Source: Citrus sinensis (Eukaryota; Streptophyta; Magnoliopsida; Sapindales; Rutaceae). Taken from it: a stretch of DNA of 64,000 nucleotides. Location: positions 25,612,501-25,676,500 of the forward strand of contig NC_068561.1 of the NCBI RefSeq assembly GCF_022201045.2, written 5' to 3'. Of this stretch, positions 21,688 to 31,359 are shown piece by piece. How positions within the stretch are numbered: the first letter of the stretch is position 1; each line of letters opens with the position of its first letter. The notes beneath the pieces were generated by a model. The model saw only the letters and a program-made list of their open reading frames with translations. It was not told the origin of the DNA and did not search any database. The position numbers and the translations under genes are program-made.

Positions 21688-22469
21688 ATGAAGGCAGGTG
21701 CTGTTGAGATTGGCGAGGCCAAGAATTCAACCCCAAGATATGGGGTGAATAAAGGAATTTCAATACTAGATTTCGTTTTGAGGCTGCTTGCTTTCGCTGG
21801 TGCTCTAGGAAGTGCAATTGCCATGGGAACAACTAATGAAACACTTCCTTTCTTCTCACAACTCATTCGATTCAGGGCTGAGTACGATGATCTTCCTTCG
21901 TTCACGTAAGCTCTTCTTCATTCCTAAGTTAAATACAATCGTAATCATATGTTTTAGCTAGCATTTTCGTTGGCAAAATATTGAGCTTTTCATTTGAACA
22001 GGTTTTTTGTGGCAGCCAATGCTGTTGTGAGTGGATATCTGATCTTGTCTCTCTCTCTTTCGATCTTCCATATCGTTAGAAGCAGAGCACAAAAGAGTAG
22101 AATTCTCTTGGTCTTCTTTGACACGGTAAATTCCATAGACACTAAGCTAATGTGTAGCTCAATGAACACGATCTTTGTGTCTCTATCAATTGCATGAGCA
22201 AATAACTTGCATGAGCAAATAAGTATCACATAACTTTGTGTCTATTGACGCAGGCAATGCTAGCTCTTTTGACGGGTAGTGCATCAGCAGCTGCTGCTAT
22301 TGTATACTTAGCACACAAGGGGAATGCTAAAGCAAACTGGTTTGCTATCTGCCAACAATTTAACTCCTTCTGTCAGCGAATCTCTGGTTCTTTGATCGGA
22401 TCCTTCGTAGGAATGGCGCTGCTTATACTGATAATCATGTTGTGTGGTGTAGCCCTTTCTCGACGTTAA
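21688..22469 (+). CDS. CASP5: Casparian strip membrane domain protein (CASP5-like)
   Basis: Four-span plasma-membrane scaffold that in endodermal cells marks the Casparian strip domain and recruits lignin-polymerising enzymes. Exons 21688-21905, 22002-22125 and 22254-22469 join in phase to 185 residues. The first extracellular loop carries the CASP signature [20 protein letters not shown], which separates true CASPs from most CASP-like proteins. TM segments: about 28-47, about 75-96 ([19 protein letters not shown]), about 112-135 ([20 protein letters not shown]), and about 158-180. The conserved Asp of TM3 is seen in FFDT. The loop [19 protein letters not shown] and the C terminus ALSRR match CASP5. 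Three exons is the usual CASP layout. It is flanked by two PPR genes, as in Arabidopsis. Confidence 0.93.
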
Positions 22470-23065
22470 TATTGGTGATCAGTGTGTCAAAGTGTGTCGG
22501 TTGGTTTATCTTTGCGGATTCCCTTTAACGTTGGTTATCCTTCTGTAATGTAATGCATTTGCTGTCTTCGAAGTTGCCATTTCTTTATTTGAATGTCAGT
22601 ACAGCGACCATTAGTCTGTTTATCTTTTGTTTTTGGAGTGAATTTTCTACAAGCGGATGAGCAGAAAGTGTCACAAAAGAATCGTCCCCTCACAAAATCT
22701 TTCTAATACAGCCACTAGCATCCATTCATGTATTAACAAAGAAGATTCATTGTCAACAAGATTCATAACGTTAATTAATCAATGAAGTTTAAAATTGAAC
22801 TAATATACAAAGTGGACAATGCAATAATTTGATTAAAATAGAATCTGGCAGCCAACTATAATCTTCACTTTCGGCAACCGATCTAGTATTTTCTTGTGGG
22901 TCAATTTTACAGAATTTGGTATATTACAGATAACCAGAAAGACTCGAAGATAAAATTTAAAACCCAAGAACGATCAAGCTTTCATTTAAGCTTGTATAAT
23001 GCTCGCTCACAACACGGTTAACATTTAAGGTTAGAATGAGAGTATTTTTCTAGACTACTTGCAGC
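22470..23065. other. Convergent 3' ends of CASP and PPR genes
   Basis: CASP (plus) and PPR (minus) end toward each other here. The sequence is AT-rich with no further gene; both 3' UTRs must lie in it. Confidence 0.5.
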
Positions 23066-24691
23066 TCAAGTATCCAGGTTTCCTGAATTTGGCATAGGTT
23101 TCAAATTAAACAAATACTGCAAGAAAGCTTTATCATCTGCTTCAATTAGGCTACAACCAGGCTGTTTCTTTATCTCGCTATCATCCATCAACTTTCTAAC
23201 CTTTTCAACCCTGTTCCACTCGCCTTGTGAAGCATAAATGTTGGAAAGTAATACGTAGTCCCCGCTCTCATCCTTTCTCATGTTAAGCAGTCTCTTGTTT
23301 GCAAGCCTTCCCAACTCAACATCGCCATGAACTCTACAAGCGCCAAGCAGAGTTCTCCAGATAATGGCATTGGCTTCAATATCCATATTGTCTATGAACT
23401 TGAATGCTTCATCCAACAGTCCGGCACGCCCTAGCAAGTCGACCATACACCCATAATGCCTTATATTTGGCTCGATATTATACTCATCCCTCATAAGCTT
23501 AAAATATTTCTTCCCCTCTTCCACTTTACCTGCATGACTACAAGCAACTAAAACACCAACAAAGGTGATCTCTGTTGGCCTAACTTTTAACCTCTGCATT
23601 TCACGAAACATAGCAATTGATTCCTCGGCAAAACCATGAAATGCTAACCCTCCTATCAATGTACTCCATGTTGAAACATCTCTATCCCTCATCCCAAGAA
23701 ACACTTCTATTGCTCTCTCAATGCTTCCACATTTAGCATACATGTCTATTAGTGCGTTCCCGTGTAAAACCTTTGCGACCCCTGAAGTCATATCCAGAAG
23801 TGTACAGTGTACCTTCTTCCCTACTTCTAAATCTCCCAAGTCTGCGCAAGCAGTCAACAAACTCAACATAGTCACATCATCTGGCCGCTCTCCCACACTC
23901 CTCATCTCCTCAAACATCTCTAATGCCTGCTTATTCATTCCACAAAGAACATAGCCAGAAATCATCGCATTCCAAGACACAACATCTCTTTTAGGCACCT
24001 CATTGAAAAGCTCATTTGCTTTCTCCATTTCTCCTTGTTTCGCATACCCAGTAATCATCACATTCCAAGAAACCAAATCCCTGACTGGCATTTCATCAAA
24101 AAGACTTCTCGCTATGCTTAACTCTCCTCTTCTTGCATAGCCTGCAGTCAAAGAAGACCAAGCAACAACATCCATTTTCGCATCACCATCAAATAGCACA
24201 CTAGCAGTATTCAGATCACCACAATTAGCGTGAAAGTAAATAAGGCTATTCCTAACAAATCTGTTAAACTCAAACCCGTATTTAACAACTTTTCCATGAA
24301 CACAAAACCCCATGTTTCTATACAAAAGCCTAGTACAGGCTTTAAGCACAAAAGAAAAAGTGAACTTATTAGGCTTTATAGAGCATTTCTCCATCTGGGT
24401 ATATAAAAAAACAGCGTCTAGTGGATTCTGGCTCTGAGCTGAGCCTCTAATGATGGTGTTGTACATGAAGGTATCTGGTTCAGTAATTTTCACAAACATC
24501 TTGTGGGCGTAGTTTATTGCACCTGGAATGACGACAGAACCGGAATAAATCAGTTCTCTTAAAGCTGAAGAGTCCGAGTTGAAGCCATTGATGGTTACCA
24601 ATGCTTGGATTTGTTTCAAAGTCCGGAGATTTGTGCATTTTTTCCATAGCCTTGAGCTTCGGTGCCGATTTGTTCTGTTTCTGTACATCAC
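23066..24691 (-). CDS. PLS-class pentatricopeptide repeat protein with E domain (At5g15300 type)
   Basis: Intronless, 541 residues. After a basic N terminus (NRTNRHRSSRLWKKCTNLRT) come alternating P, L and S repeats, such as PDTFMYNTIIRGSAQSQNP, KMDVVAWSSLTAGYARRGE and RDVVSWNAMISGYVLCG. The C terminus has the E-type region ANAIIWRTLLGACRVHGDVE then GDYVLLSNIYASQGEWNRVE and KKQPGCSLIE. The DYW deaminase domain is absent. Proteins of this class act in C-to-U editing and other steps of organellar RNA metabolism, those without DYW recruiting a partner deaminase. The RNA target is not inferable by eye. It is immediately after CASP in the opposite direction. Confidence 0.93.
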   Translation of the reverse strand: MMYRNRTNRHRSSRLWKKCTNLRTLKQIQALVTINGFNSDSSALRELIYSGSVVIPGAINYAHKMFVKITEPDTFMYNTIIRGSAQSQNPLDAVFLYTQMEKCSIKPNKFTFSFVLKACTRLLYRNMGFCVHGKVVKYGFEFNRFVRNSLIYFHANCGDLNTASVLFDGDAKMDVVAWSSLTAGYARRGELSIARSLFDEMPVRDLVSWNVMITGYAKQGEMEKANELFNEVPKRDVVSWNAMISGYVLCGMNKQALEMFEEMRSVGERPDDVTMLSLLTACADLGDLEVGKKVHCTLLDMTSGVAKVLHGNALIDMYAKCGSIERAIEVFLGMRDRDVSTWSTLIGGLAFHGFAEESIAMFREMQRLKVRPTEITFVGVLVACSHAGKVEEGKKYFKLMRDEYNIEPNIRHYGCMVDLLGRAGLLDEAFKFIDNMDIEANAIIWRTLLGACRVHGDVELGRLANKRLLNMRKDESGDYVLLSNIYASQGEWNRVEKVRKLMDDSEIKKQPGCSLIEADDKAFLQYLFNLKPMPNSGNLDT

Positions 24692-25499
24692 GTGCAGTGA
24701 AGTGAGATTTGTTCTTATGGTTGGTTTGGGCCTTGCGAAAGTAATGCCAACTTTCTACATGCCCAAACAAGCTTAGCCAACGAAATGGACAATATTGAGC
24801 CCTTTTAAAGTTATTTTGTCCTGTGTTTCGATTTAGCGTATCTTTCAATTCCCGAGTAAATCGAACTAAACCGAACTGATTTGCAACCTTGGTTCAACTT
24901 TCGGAACAAATATATACAGTCCAGTGAGATACATCAAAGTCTCCAATATCTTTAAAGACTCGTTGACGTTGATAAAGTAACTCGAATTATTTATATTTAA
25001 CATTGATATCTTTTTATTAGAATCGAGTTGTGTCATTTTGACTGAAATCTAAAAGTACCTGATAAAAAAGGGCAATATTCTTTAGGATATTCTATGAGGT
25101 ACCATGTAGGTAGAACCAACATTATTGCATCTCATTAAAAAAACGAAGTTATTTTTTATGATCTATATATATATATATATATATAGATAGATAGATAGGT
25201 TAACCGTGGAACAATTATTTATTTACTATGTGTATCAAATTTTATATTGATAATAATCTTAAAATCAAAATCCCCATTTGATCAATTCATCTATAAAAAT
25301 AAATAAATTAAAAAGATTACGTCACTCATAACGTAACCCTTCAACTTCATATAGTATTTAAGTACTTTTGATTTTATCCTCAGCCTTGCATATTATCACA
25401 GGATGAATATTTTACGTAGCACACCCATGCAACAATTAGACAGCTCTTACTCGAGTGTTAATAAATAAACCTTGAACTTTTCAACTAGCTAAGCTGATA
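24692..25499. other. PPR upstream region and AT-rich spacer with a TA/GATA microsatellite
   Basis: The first 150 bases are PPR leader. At 25163-25184 there is a (TA)n run followed by (GATA)n. No gene was recognised. Confidence 0.45.
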
Positions 25500-25965
25500 T
25501 GCTTACAGAACAGTTAGAGAGAAAAGTGAGCAAATGAGCCAAAGAGATTGTGTATTATTCACAAGAGAGTGTGTACAAGAGAGATTTGAGAGCTTGTTTT
25601 GAATTATTCATAAGTTTGATTGCTTGTTGCTCTTAAATGGAAATCGCAAGTGCTAAGTGCTATTTATAAGGAGACTTGACTAGTTCTAAAACTTTATAAC
25701 TCTAGAGAGTTCTCACGGTTTTAAAAGAGCTCTCATTTCTACAATATCCTAGAGTAGTCTAGAGTATTCAATGTACAAGTTACATGCGACAACACTCAAA
25801 CATTATTTAGACATTTTCTATATGTGTACAAATAAAAAATATGGTAGACATGAAACTTTCTAAATCAAACCAAGTTAACATCCCTTGATTTGAGTATTTA
25901 GTCTATTTGACTTGAAATTAGGACAGCCCATGACAATATAATGGAGAATGTTTATCTAACAATCA
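25500..25965 (-). mobile_element. Probable solo LTR of a Copia-like retrotransposon
   Basis: On the minus strand the segment starts TGATTGTTAGATAAAC and ends TTCTGTAAGCA, the TG...CA form of an LTR. It contains TATAAATAGC (TATA at 25668-25661) and then, downstream, CTCTCTTGTACACACTCTC and CAATCTCTTTGGC-type leader sequence typical of Copia LTRs. The flanks are TGATA at 25495-25499 and CGATA at 25966-25970, a 5-bp duplication with one mismatch. Neither a second LTR nor internal domains are present in the window, hence solo. About 466 bp. Confidence 0.55.
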
Positions 25966-27439
25966 CGATATTATTGCCAGCCAATTTTAACCATAGATAT
26001 GTTACTCACATTTTATTTAACTAAAAGCACTAATCAAGTCATTTTTATAAGAAATTAGGAAAGGTTAGGATTTTTGGTTGTTAAAAAAAAAAACCAACCA
26101 AAATCTACCACCTATTTCATATAAAACTCTAGTTGGTTACAACTCCCACCCTATGTGTTTCCAAATCTTCAACTAGTTTATGTCATGACGTATTCAAAGA
26201 ATAAAATTATTATAATTTTATTTGAAATTGCGCCCTCACAAAGAGATGTAGAATTATCAAAATATTATTAAAAATCTTATCCTATGCCAGCGATTGTATC
26301 AAGTGTTTCCGTTGACTTAGACGCTGTAACGTAAATTTAAAATCTCAGGGATGCTTGGTACTTAATTCACGAAGCATTTTTACTTATTTGCGTCTGAAAA
26401 GTTATCACACTTTGATTAGTAATAGTAAGATATTTTTCACTTTGTACCCAGATGTTAATCCACTTGGCCGATCTTGTAGAGCGCAATAAGCTGATAATTA
26501 GTCTATAATTATCTTATAATTTAATACATATCAAGATGTGAATAACTGATCCTTTTTTAGTGTAAAATAAAGGGTTTGGTAACCACAACTTGAGATTAAC
26601 CATGTATAATAAGCAGAAGCTGCCAAAAATATTTCAAATGCTGCCGTAATTCCGCCGCTTTTTGTAATGTCTTTGCATGATCACATCGTATTTATCTAAA
26701 ACATTTTTTTTTTGGGTTAAAACAAAAGTTGAAATGGTTATGTCCTCATCATGAATTTGATTGGTGTCAGAACATTATTTATTTGTAATAACTTTTTTAT
26801 TTTATGTGTTGCTTCTTATCGATAAATAATACGATCTTTTTACTTTTTAAATTGTGACAATCTATATATACATATATCTACAATTTAGTAAAAATTTTCT
26901 ATTTAAATACATATATATTTTACTGGGCGTTCTTAATTTCCCAAAAAGCACTATTTCTATAATAGAATTCTATGGTATTATATGATCATACTTACATTCA
27001 CCGAAAATGACAACAGAAAATATAACTTAAAAGATAAGACCGATGGTTTAATTATTTAGTAAGAGACACAATTTAAATTTAATGTTTGATACCATCACAT
27101 AATATTATTTAATTATTCCGCACGCTTAACACCATTCATCAGTTTATTCATGTAATTTTGAATATCATCCTTATTGATGTGGTACTGTTACCAATTGCGT
27201 TAAATAAGTTAAATCATGAGTAAATTTGTCACGCTTTAACGGCATTGAATTAAGTTTAACGAAGTAATAATTGTTTCTAGATAATCACACCCAATGCATC
27301 ATTATTTTGAAGCAAGTGCCAATTAATTAATTCAAACAATTAAGCTTGACCATAATCTAATTGATAGTAACTTTGTAATGATAATTGGGTAGCCTAACTC
27401 TACTAAACTGGTTGCACGCCTTTCGCGCACTTTTCAACA

Positions 27440-27780
27440 AATAAAATCCCACCACGTGTATTGCTCCTGTCATGGCATCATGTCGGAACAGAGGAAGCAG
27501 GGCCCACAAGCGCCATCGCAGCGCTTGGGTTTAAATTTGTCAACACATCAAAAAGCGAAGTTCGGTACTACTTTTGATCCCATCCAGTTGGAAACCTCCA
27601 CGTGGAGGAGTTTGGCTGCCTCACCGTCGGCAAAGGCGGCACTGTCCATTTCATTTTTCTAGGATCTTACGTGGCGGATATCAACGTTGACTGCGTGATC
27701 TAATCTCAGCCGTCGGACCAAGAAGGTTGCCTAGACGGTTGAAATTCCTCAAAATAGTCGATCATCGCCACGCGTCTTTG
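27440..27780. promoter_or_regulatory. GC-richer island with clustered ACGT (G-box-like) motifs
   Basis: Within an AT-rich desert this stretch has CCACCACGTGTATT (about 27450), TCCACGTGGAGG (about 27599), CTTACGTGGCGG (about 27667) and GCCACGCGTC (about 27768). Such ACGT cores bind bZIP and bHLH factors. No convincing gene starts nearby: the 68-codon frame at 27456-27662 has no family motif. It could be a distal enhancer of the NAC gene 2.3 kb away or a decayed promoter. Confidence 0.3.
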
Positions 27781-29983
27781 GTGAATATTGAATTATTTTC
27801 CTGAAAAGGAAATAAGTCATTTTGGCATTTAAGTAATTAAGAAACATTCAATTATTAACAAACCACATCAACAAGACAACAACAACTACAACTGACCCAA
27901 TTACAATCTTCTCCCTCATCTTCACATAAAATCATTTCTGTATCTATTTAATTAAACTAAAAGTCTCAATTTAATTTATATTTAAAAACGTACAAACGTC
28001 CACAATGAAAGTTGTATACTAATATAATTTAAATTATTTTTATAATCATGTTACTATTGTTATTGTTTGTACTAAAATAACGTTTACAAAAGCAGGAAAA
28101 ATTAGTTATTGTTCGAGGATAATGATAATTACATGGCTGAGATGTTCACTAATAATAGTTAGGTAATGAGTAATAGTCACTTATTAAATTAAAAAAGAAA
28201 AAAAAAATCTTTCTGGAAGGATGTAATCTAAAGAAAAATCGAATTATGAGCACGGAGGATGTAATTACACTTCAAAGAAAAGTATATTTATTTATTTTTT
28301 TCTCAAATAAGTTATTGATATACTGGTGCTATTGCTAAAGGCTTATTTTTCAATATTTTCATCCCAAAAAAAAAAAAAAAAGAAAGGTTTTACTCTCTAT
28401 TTTCTCTTATGACAAATATGGTACCTTTTTTTTTTTTTTGTTCTCTCTAAAATTTTTCACAAAAAATTAAATTGGATGACAATGTGTTTAATGATGTTAA
28501 AAAAAATTCAAATTATTTTTCTTATTTATCATTATATGCGTTTCAATCCATTATTGGATGCAACCTACTTTTCTTTTTTTTTTAAAAAAAAATAAAATTG
28601 CATTATCTTATTTAAAAGTTAGGGTAAGAAAAATGGGAGAGGTGTGAGTATTTGTTATAGCATAAAGCATTGATGACATACTCCATTGAAGATTTTTCTT
28701 TGTTTTGACAAGTTTGGTCGGTTTCCTCCATATAGAGAGATTTTTGGATGGATAAGCTTTAGTTTCAACAGAAACCAAATCAGGAAAAGCAAAAGTGATG
28801 GCGAGTTTATTTTATTTTTCGAGTGCAAGTACACAAATTCTTCATAGCAAAATTAATTTTAAAAGGAAATAAGAATGAGGAAAAATGAAGAAGAAAAAGA
28901 TGGTCACTTGATTGAGGGTGGGATCGTGATAAAATGGCTATCATCTGATCGAAAATATGCTTTGCTCAATTGGGTAATAAATAATCAACATTTCCAAATG
29001 CTTGTTTTATAACGGATAGAGCTATTTAAAATTGTGCAAATGGACATGCATGTTCATGTTGTTATTGCCAGAATGAACACAAACCTAATTTCTTTTAATA
29101 TGAACAAAATAGAAAAGATAATTTCATTTTTTCATGTTCATGCTTGGTGCAAGATTCATTATGAGCCTCATAATCAACAACACAAAATAGAAAAGATAAT
29201 TTCATGTTTTCAGATTTGTCATATTTGTCCTCTTGTCTAACAAACTTGCTTCTTCTTATGGAGCTCATCAATAATATTTTTCTTAAAATATAATTATTTT
29301 AAGGGTGCATTAGAAAAAAAGAAAAAAAAAAAAAAGAGCTTAGTGTAAAAAAATACGGTGAAATGCATCGTGAATCTATTAGTAACATTGTTTGGGGAGT
29401 GTGTGTGGGCAATGTGGTCATATCGACTTATATAATATGATATAATTCCTAATAATAATTATTTTTTATATAATGCATGGGGTGTGGCTCATGTGACTTT
29501 GACAATCTTTCCAGCATCAAAACCCCTCAGGAAAAAAATAATAAAATTATAATAAATTAATTTCCTAATTTCACCTCCCCAGTAGACAAATCAAATATTG
29601 CTTCTTGCACTGTGACTACATATATAATAACTTTGGTAAATAGATAACAACTAACAACGAGACTTTGAATCTGCCTAATTTTGTTATTCATTTTTTTCTT
29701 TATCACAACTAGCGTTCACAAAAGATCTTCATTACACTAACCAAAGAAAAAAGAAAAAGAAAAAGTGGTTATCAAATTTACAAGCAGGTAGCAGAAAATG
29801 AATTGTTCCTGGTCAAATTGAATGAGAAGATAAAAAATTACTACACAAAAAGATAAAATAAAGAAAGATGAAAGCTCGAAAATACCCACAAAGTTGCCTT
29901 ACAATCCACGCTTCTCCAAGAAATAAACACTATTTAATTAGTTATACTCTTCACAAAACTTCCCTTTTCTCTTAAAACCTCAT

Positions 29984-29989
29984 TATAAA
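29984..29989 (+). promoter_or_regulatory. Candidate TATA box of the NAC gene
   Basis: TATAAA in CTCATTATAAACAAGC, 71 bases upstream of the start codon. Confidence 0.5.
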
Positions 29990-30054
29990 CAAGCTTTTCA
30001 CTTCACAACTATTCTTCAGTTAAGCACCAGAGTCATTCTTAGCTTCTTGCAGGA

Positions 30055-30727
30055 ATGGAGAAATATGACGATCAAGAACAGATTGAATTGCCTCCAGGAT
30101 TTCGGTTCCATCCCACGGATGAAGAGCTTATAACTCATTACTTAACACCAAAGGTTTTTGATGGTTGTTTTTCAGCTAGAGCTATCGGTGAAGTTGATTT
30201 GAACAAGTGTGAGCCCTGGGATTTGCCTCGTAAGTAGCCTTTTATTATTGTTATTCTTTTTTTTTTTTGGTTCTTTTTTATGGAATTTATTCTAACTTTT
30301 TCTTCTTTCTTTTTCTTTTGGTGTTCGTGTTTTTGCTATAAAGGGAGAGCTAAAATGGGTGAAAAGGAATGGTATTTTTTTTGTGTTAGGGACAGAAAGT
30401 ACCCAACTGGATTGAGAACAAATAGAGCTACTGAAGCAGGTTACTGGAAAGCCACAGGCAAAGATAAGGAGATTTACAAAGCAAAAGCACTTGTGGGGAT
30501 GAAGAAAACTTTGGTTTTTTACAGAGGAAGAGCCCCGAAAGGTCAAAAAACCAACTGGGTCATGCATGAATATCGTTTAGAAGGCAAATATTCTGCCTAC
30601 GACCACCCCAAAACAGCCAAAGTATGTGCCCTTCCTCTGTTTTGCCCCTGTTTCCCTCTGTGTTTACTCTGTTTCGGCTCTGTTTTCTTTGCTTTCACCG
30701 TGTCTTTTACAATGTTTTTGATGATTT

Positions 30728-30758
<31 letters not shown>

Positions 30759-31359
30759 GTGGCAGAATGAGTGGGTGATTTGTAGGGTGTTTCAAAAGAG
30801 TGGTGGAGGAAAGAAAACACATATTCAAGGGATGGTGAAATTAGGCTCATTCGGGAACGGCATCGGCTCTTCTGCGTTGCCTCCATTGATGGATTCATCT
30901 CCTTACAATAGTGAAACGAGAACCACCATTAATGAAACCTCTCACGTGACCTGCTTCTCCGATGCCCTGGAGGACCAGAAAGCTCAGGAAGACATGATCG
31001 ATAGCTTTAACAACTCTCTTTTAGCTTCTTCATCTTCCTCAAACCCTCACTCCGAAATCTCCCCTGCCTCAATTTTCTTTTCCAAATCCTCTTTTTCAAA
31101 CTCACTCTACGCCGATCAAATCCTCCCACGTATTGCAAATATGCAATACCCAGATTCTTTTTTGATGCAAGACCAATCCATTTTGAAGATGTTGCTGGAG
31201 AATCATGGACCCAGCACGAAGAAAAATTCAAAAGCAGAGTTCTCACAGGATGAGTCAGTTGTGTCAAATCATGAATTCATTCAAGGGTCATTTGATGATC
31301 ATGAGGACCCGTCAAGTTCTGCTGGCCCAGTAGCCCTTGATTGTCTTTGGAATTATTGA
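30055..31359 (+). CDS. NAC100: NAC transcription factor, NAC079/080/100 clade
   Basis: DNA-binding regulator in the nucleus. Exons 30055-30229, 30344-30621 and 30766-31359 join in phase to 348 residues; intron positions are those typical of NAC genes. Subdomain A is [20 protein letters not shown] contains [17 protein letters not shown] has [20 protein letters not shown] and [15 protein letters not shown] has [20 protein letters not shown], and E has [17 protein letters not shown]. After the NAC domain, SSPYN and THVTCFSD are shared with miR164-regulated members. Relatives act in ageing, cell expansion and organ boundary control. The miR164 site lies in the third exon. The C terminus is Ser-rich and acidic, fitting an activation domain. 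Assignment to NAC100 rather than NAC079/080 is by overall resemblance only. Confidence 0.92.
30941..30961 (+). promoter_or_regulatory. miR164 target site in the NAC coding sequence
   Basis: Positions 30944-30960 read ACGTGACCTGCTTCTCC; the complement of miR164 is ...CACGTGCCCTGCTTCTCCA. Over 21 bases I count four differences (two at the 5' edge, one internal, one at the last base), similar to known NAC targets. It encodes HVTCFSD, the usual location of the site in this clade. Cleavage would be expected opposite miRNA positions 10-11. Confidence 0.8.

Larger units (their letters stand above)
25966..30054. other. Gene-poor AT-rich stretch upstream of the NAC gene
   Basis: No gene recognised over about 4 kb. 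Long A and T runs are frequent (28364-28384, 28424-28439, 28567-28592). One GC-richer island with several ACGT-core motifs lies at 27410-27790 and is listed separately. The last few hundred bases are the NAC promoter. Confidence 0.45.
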
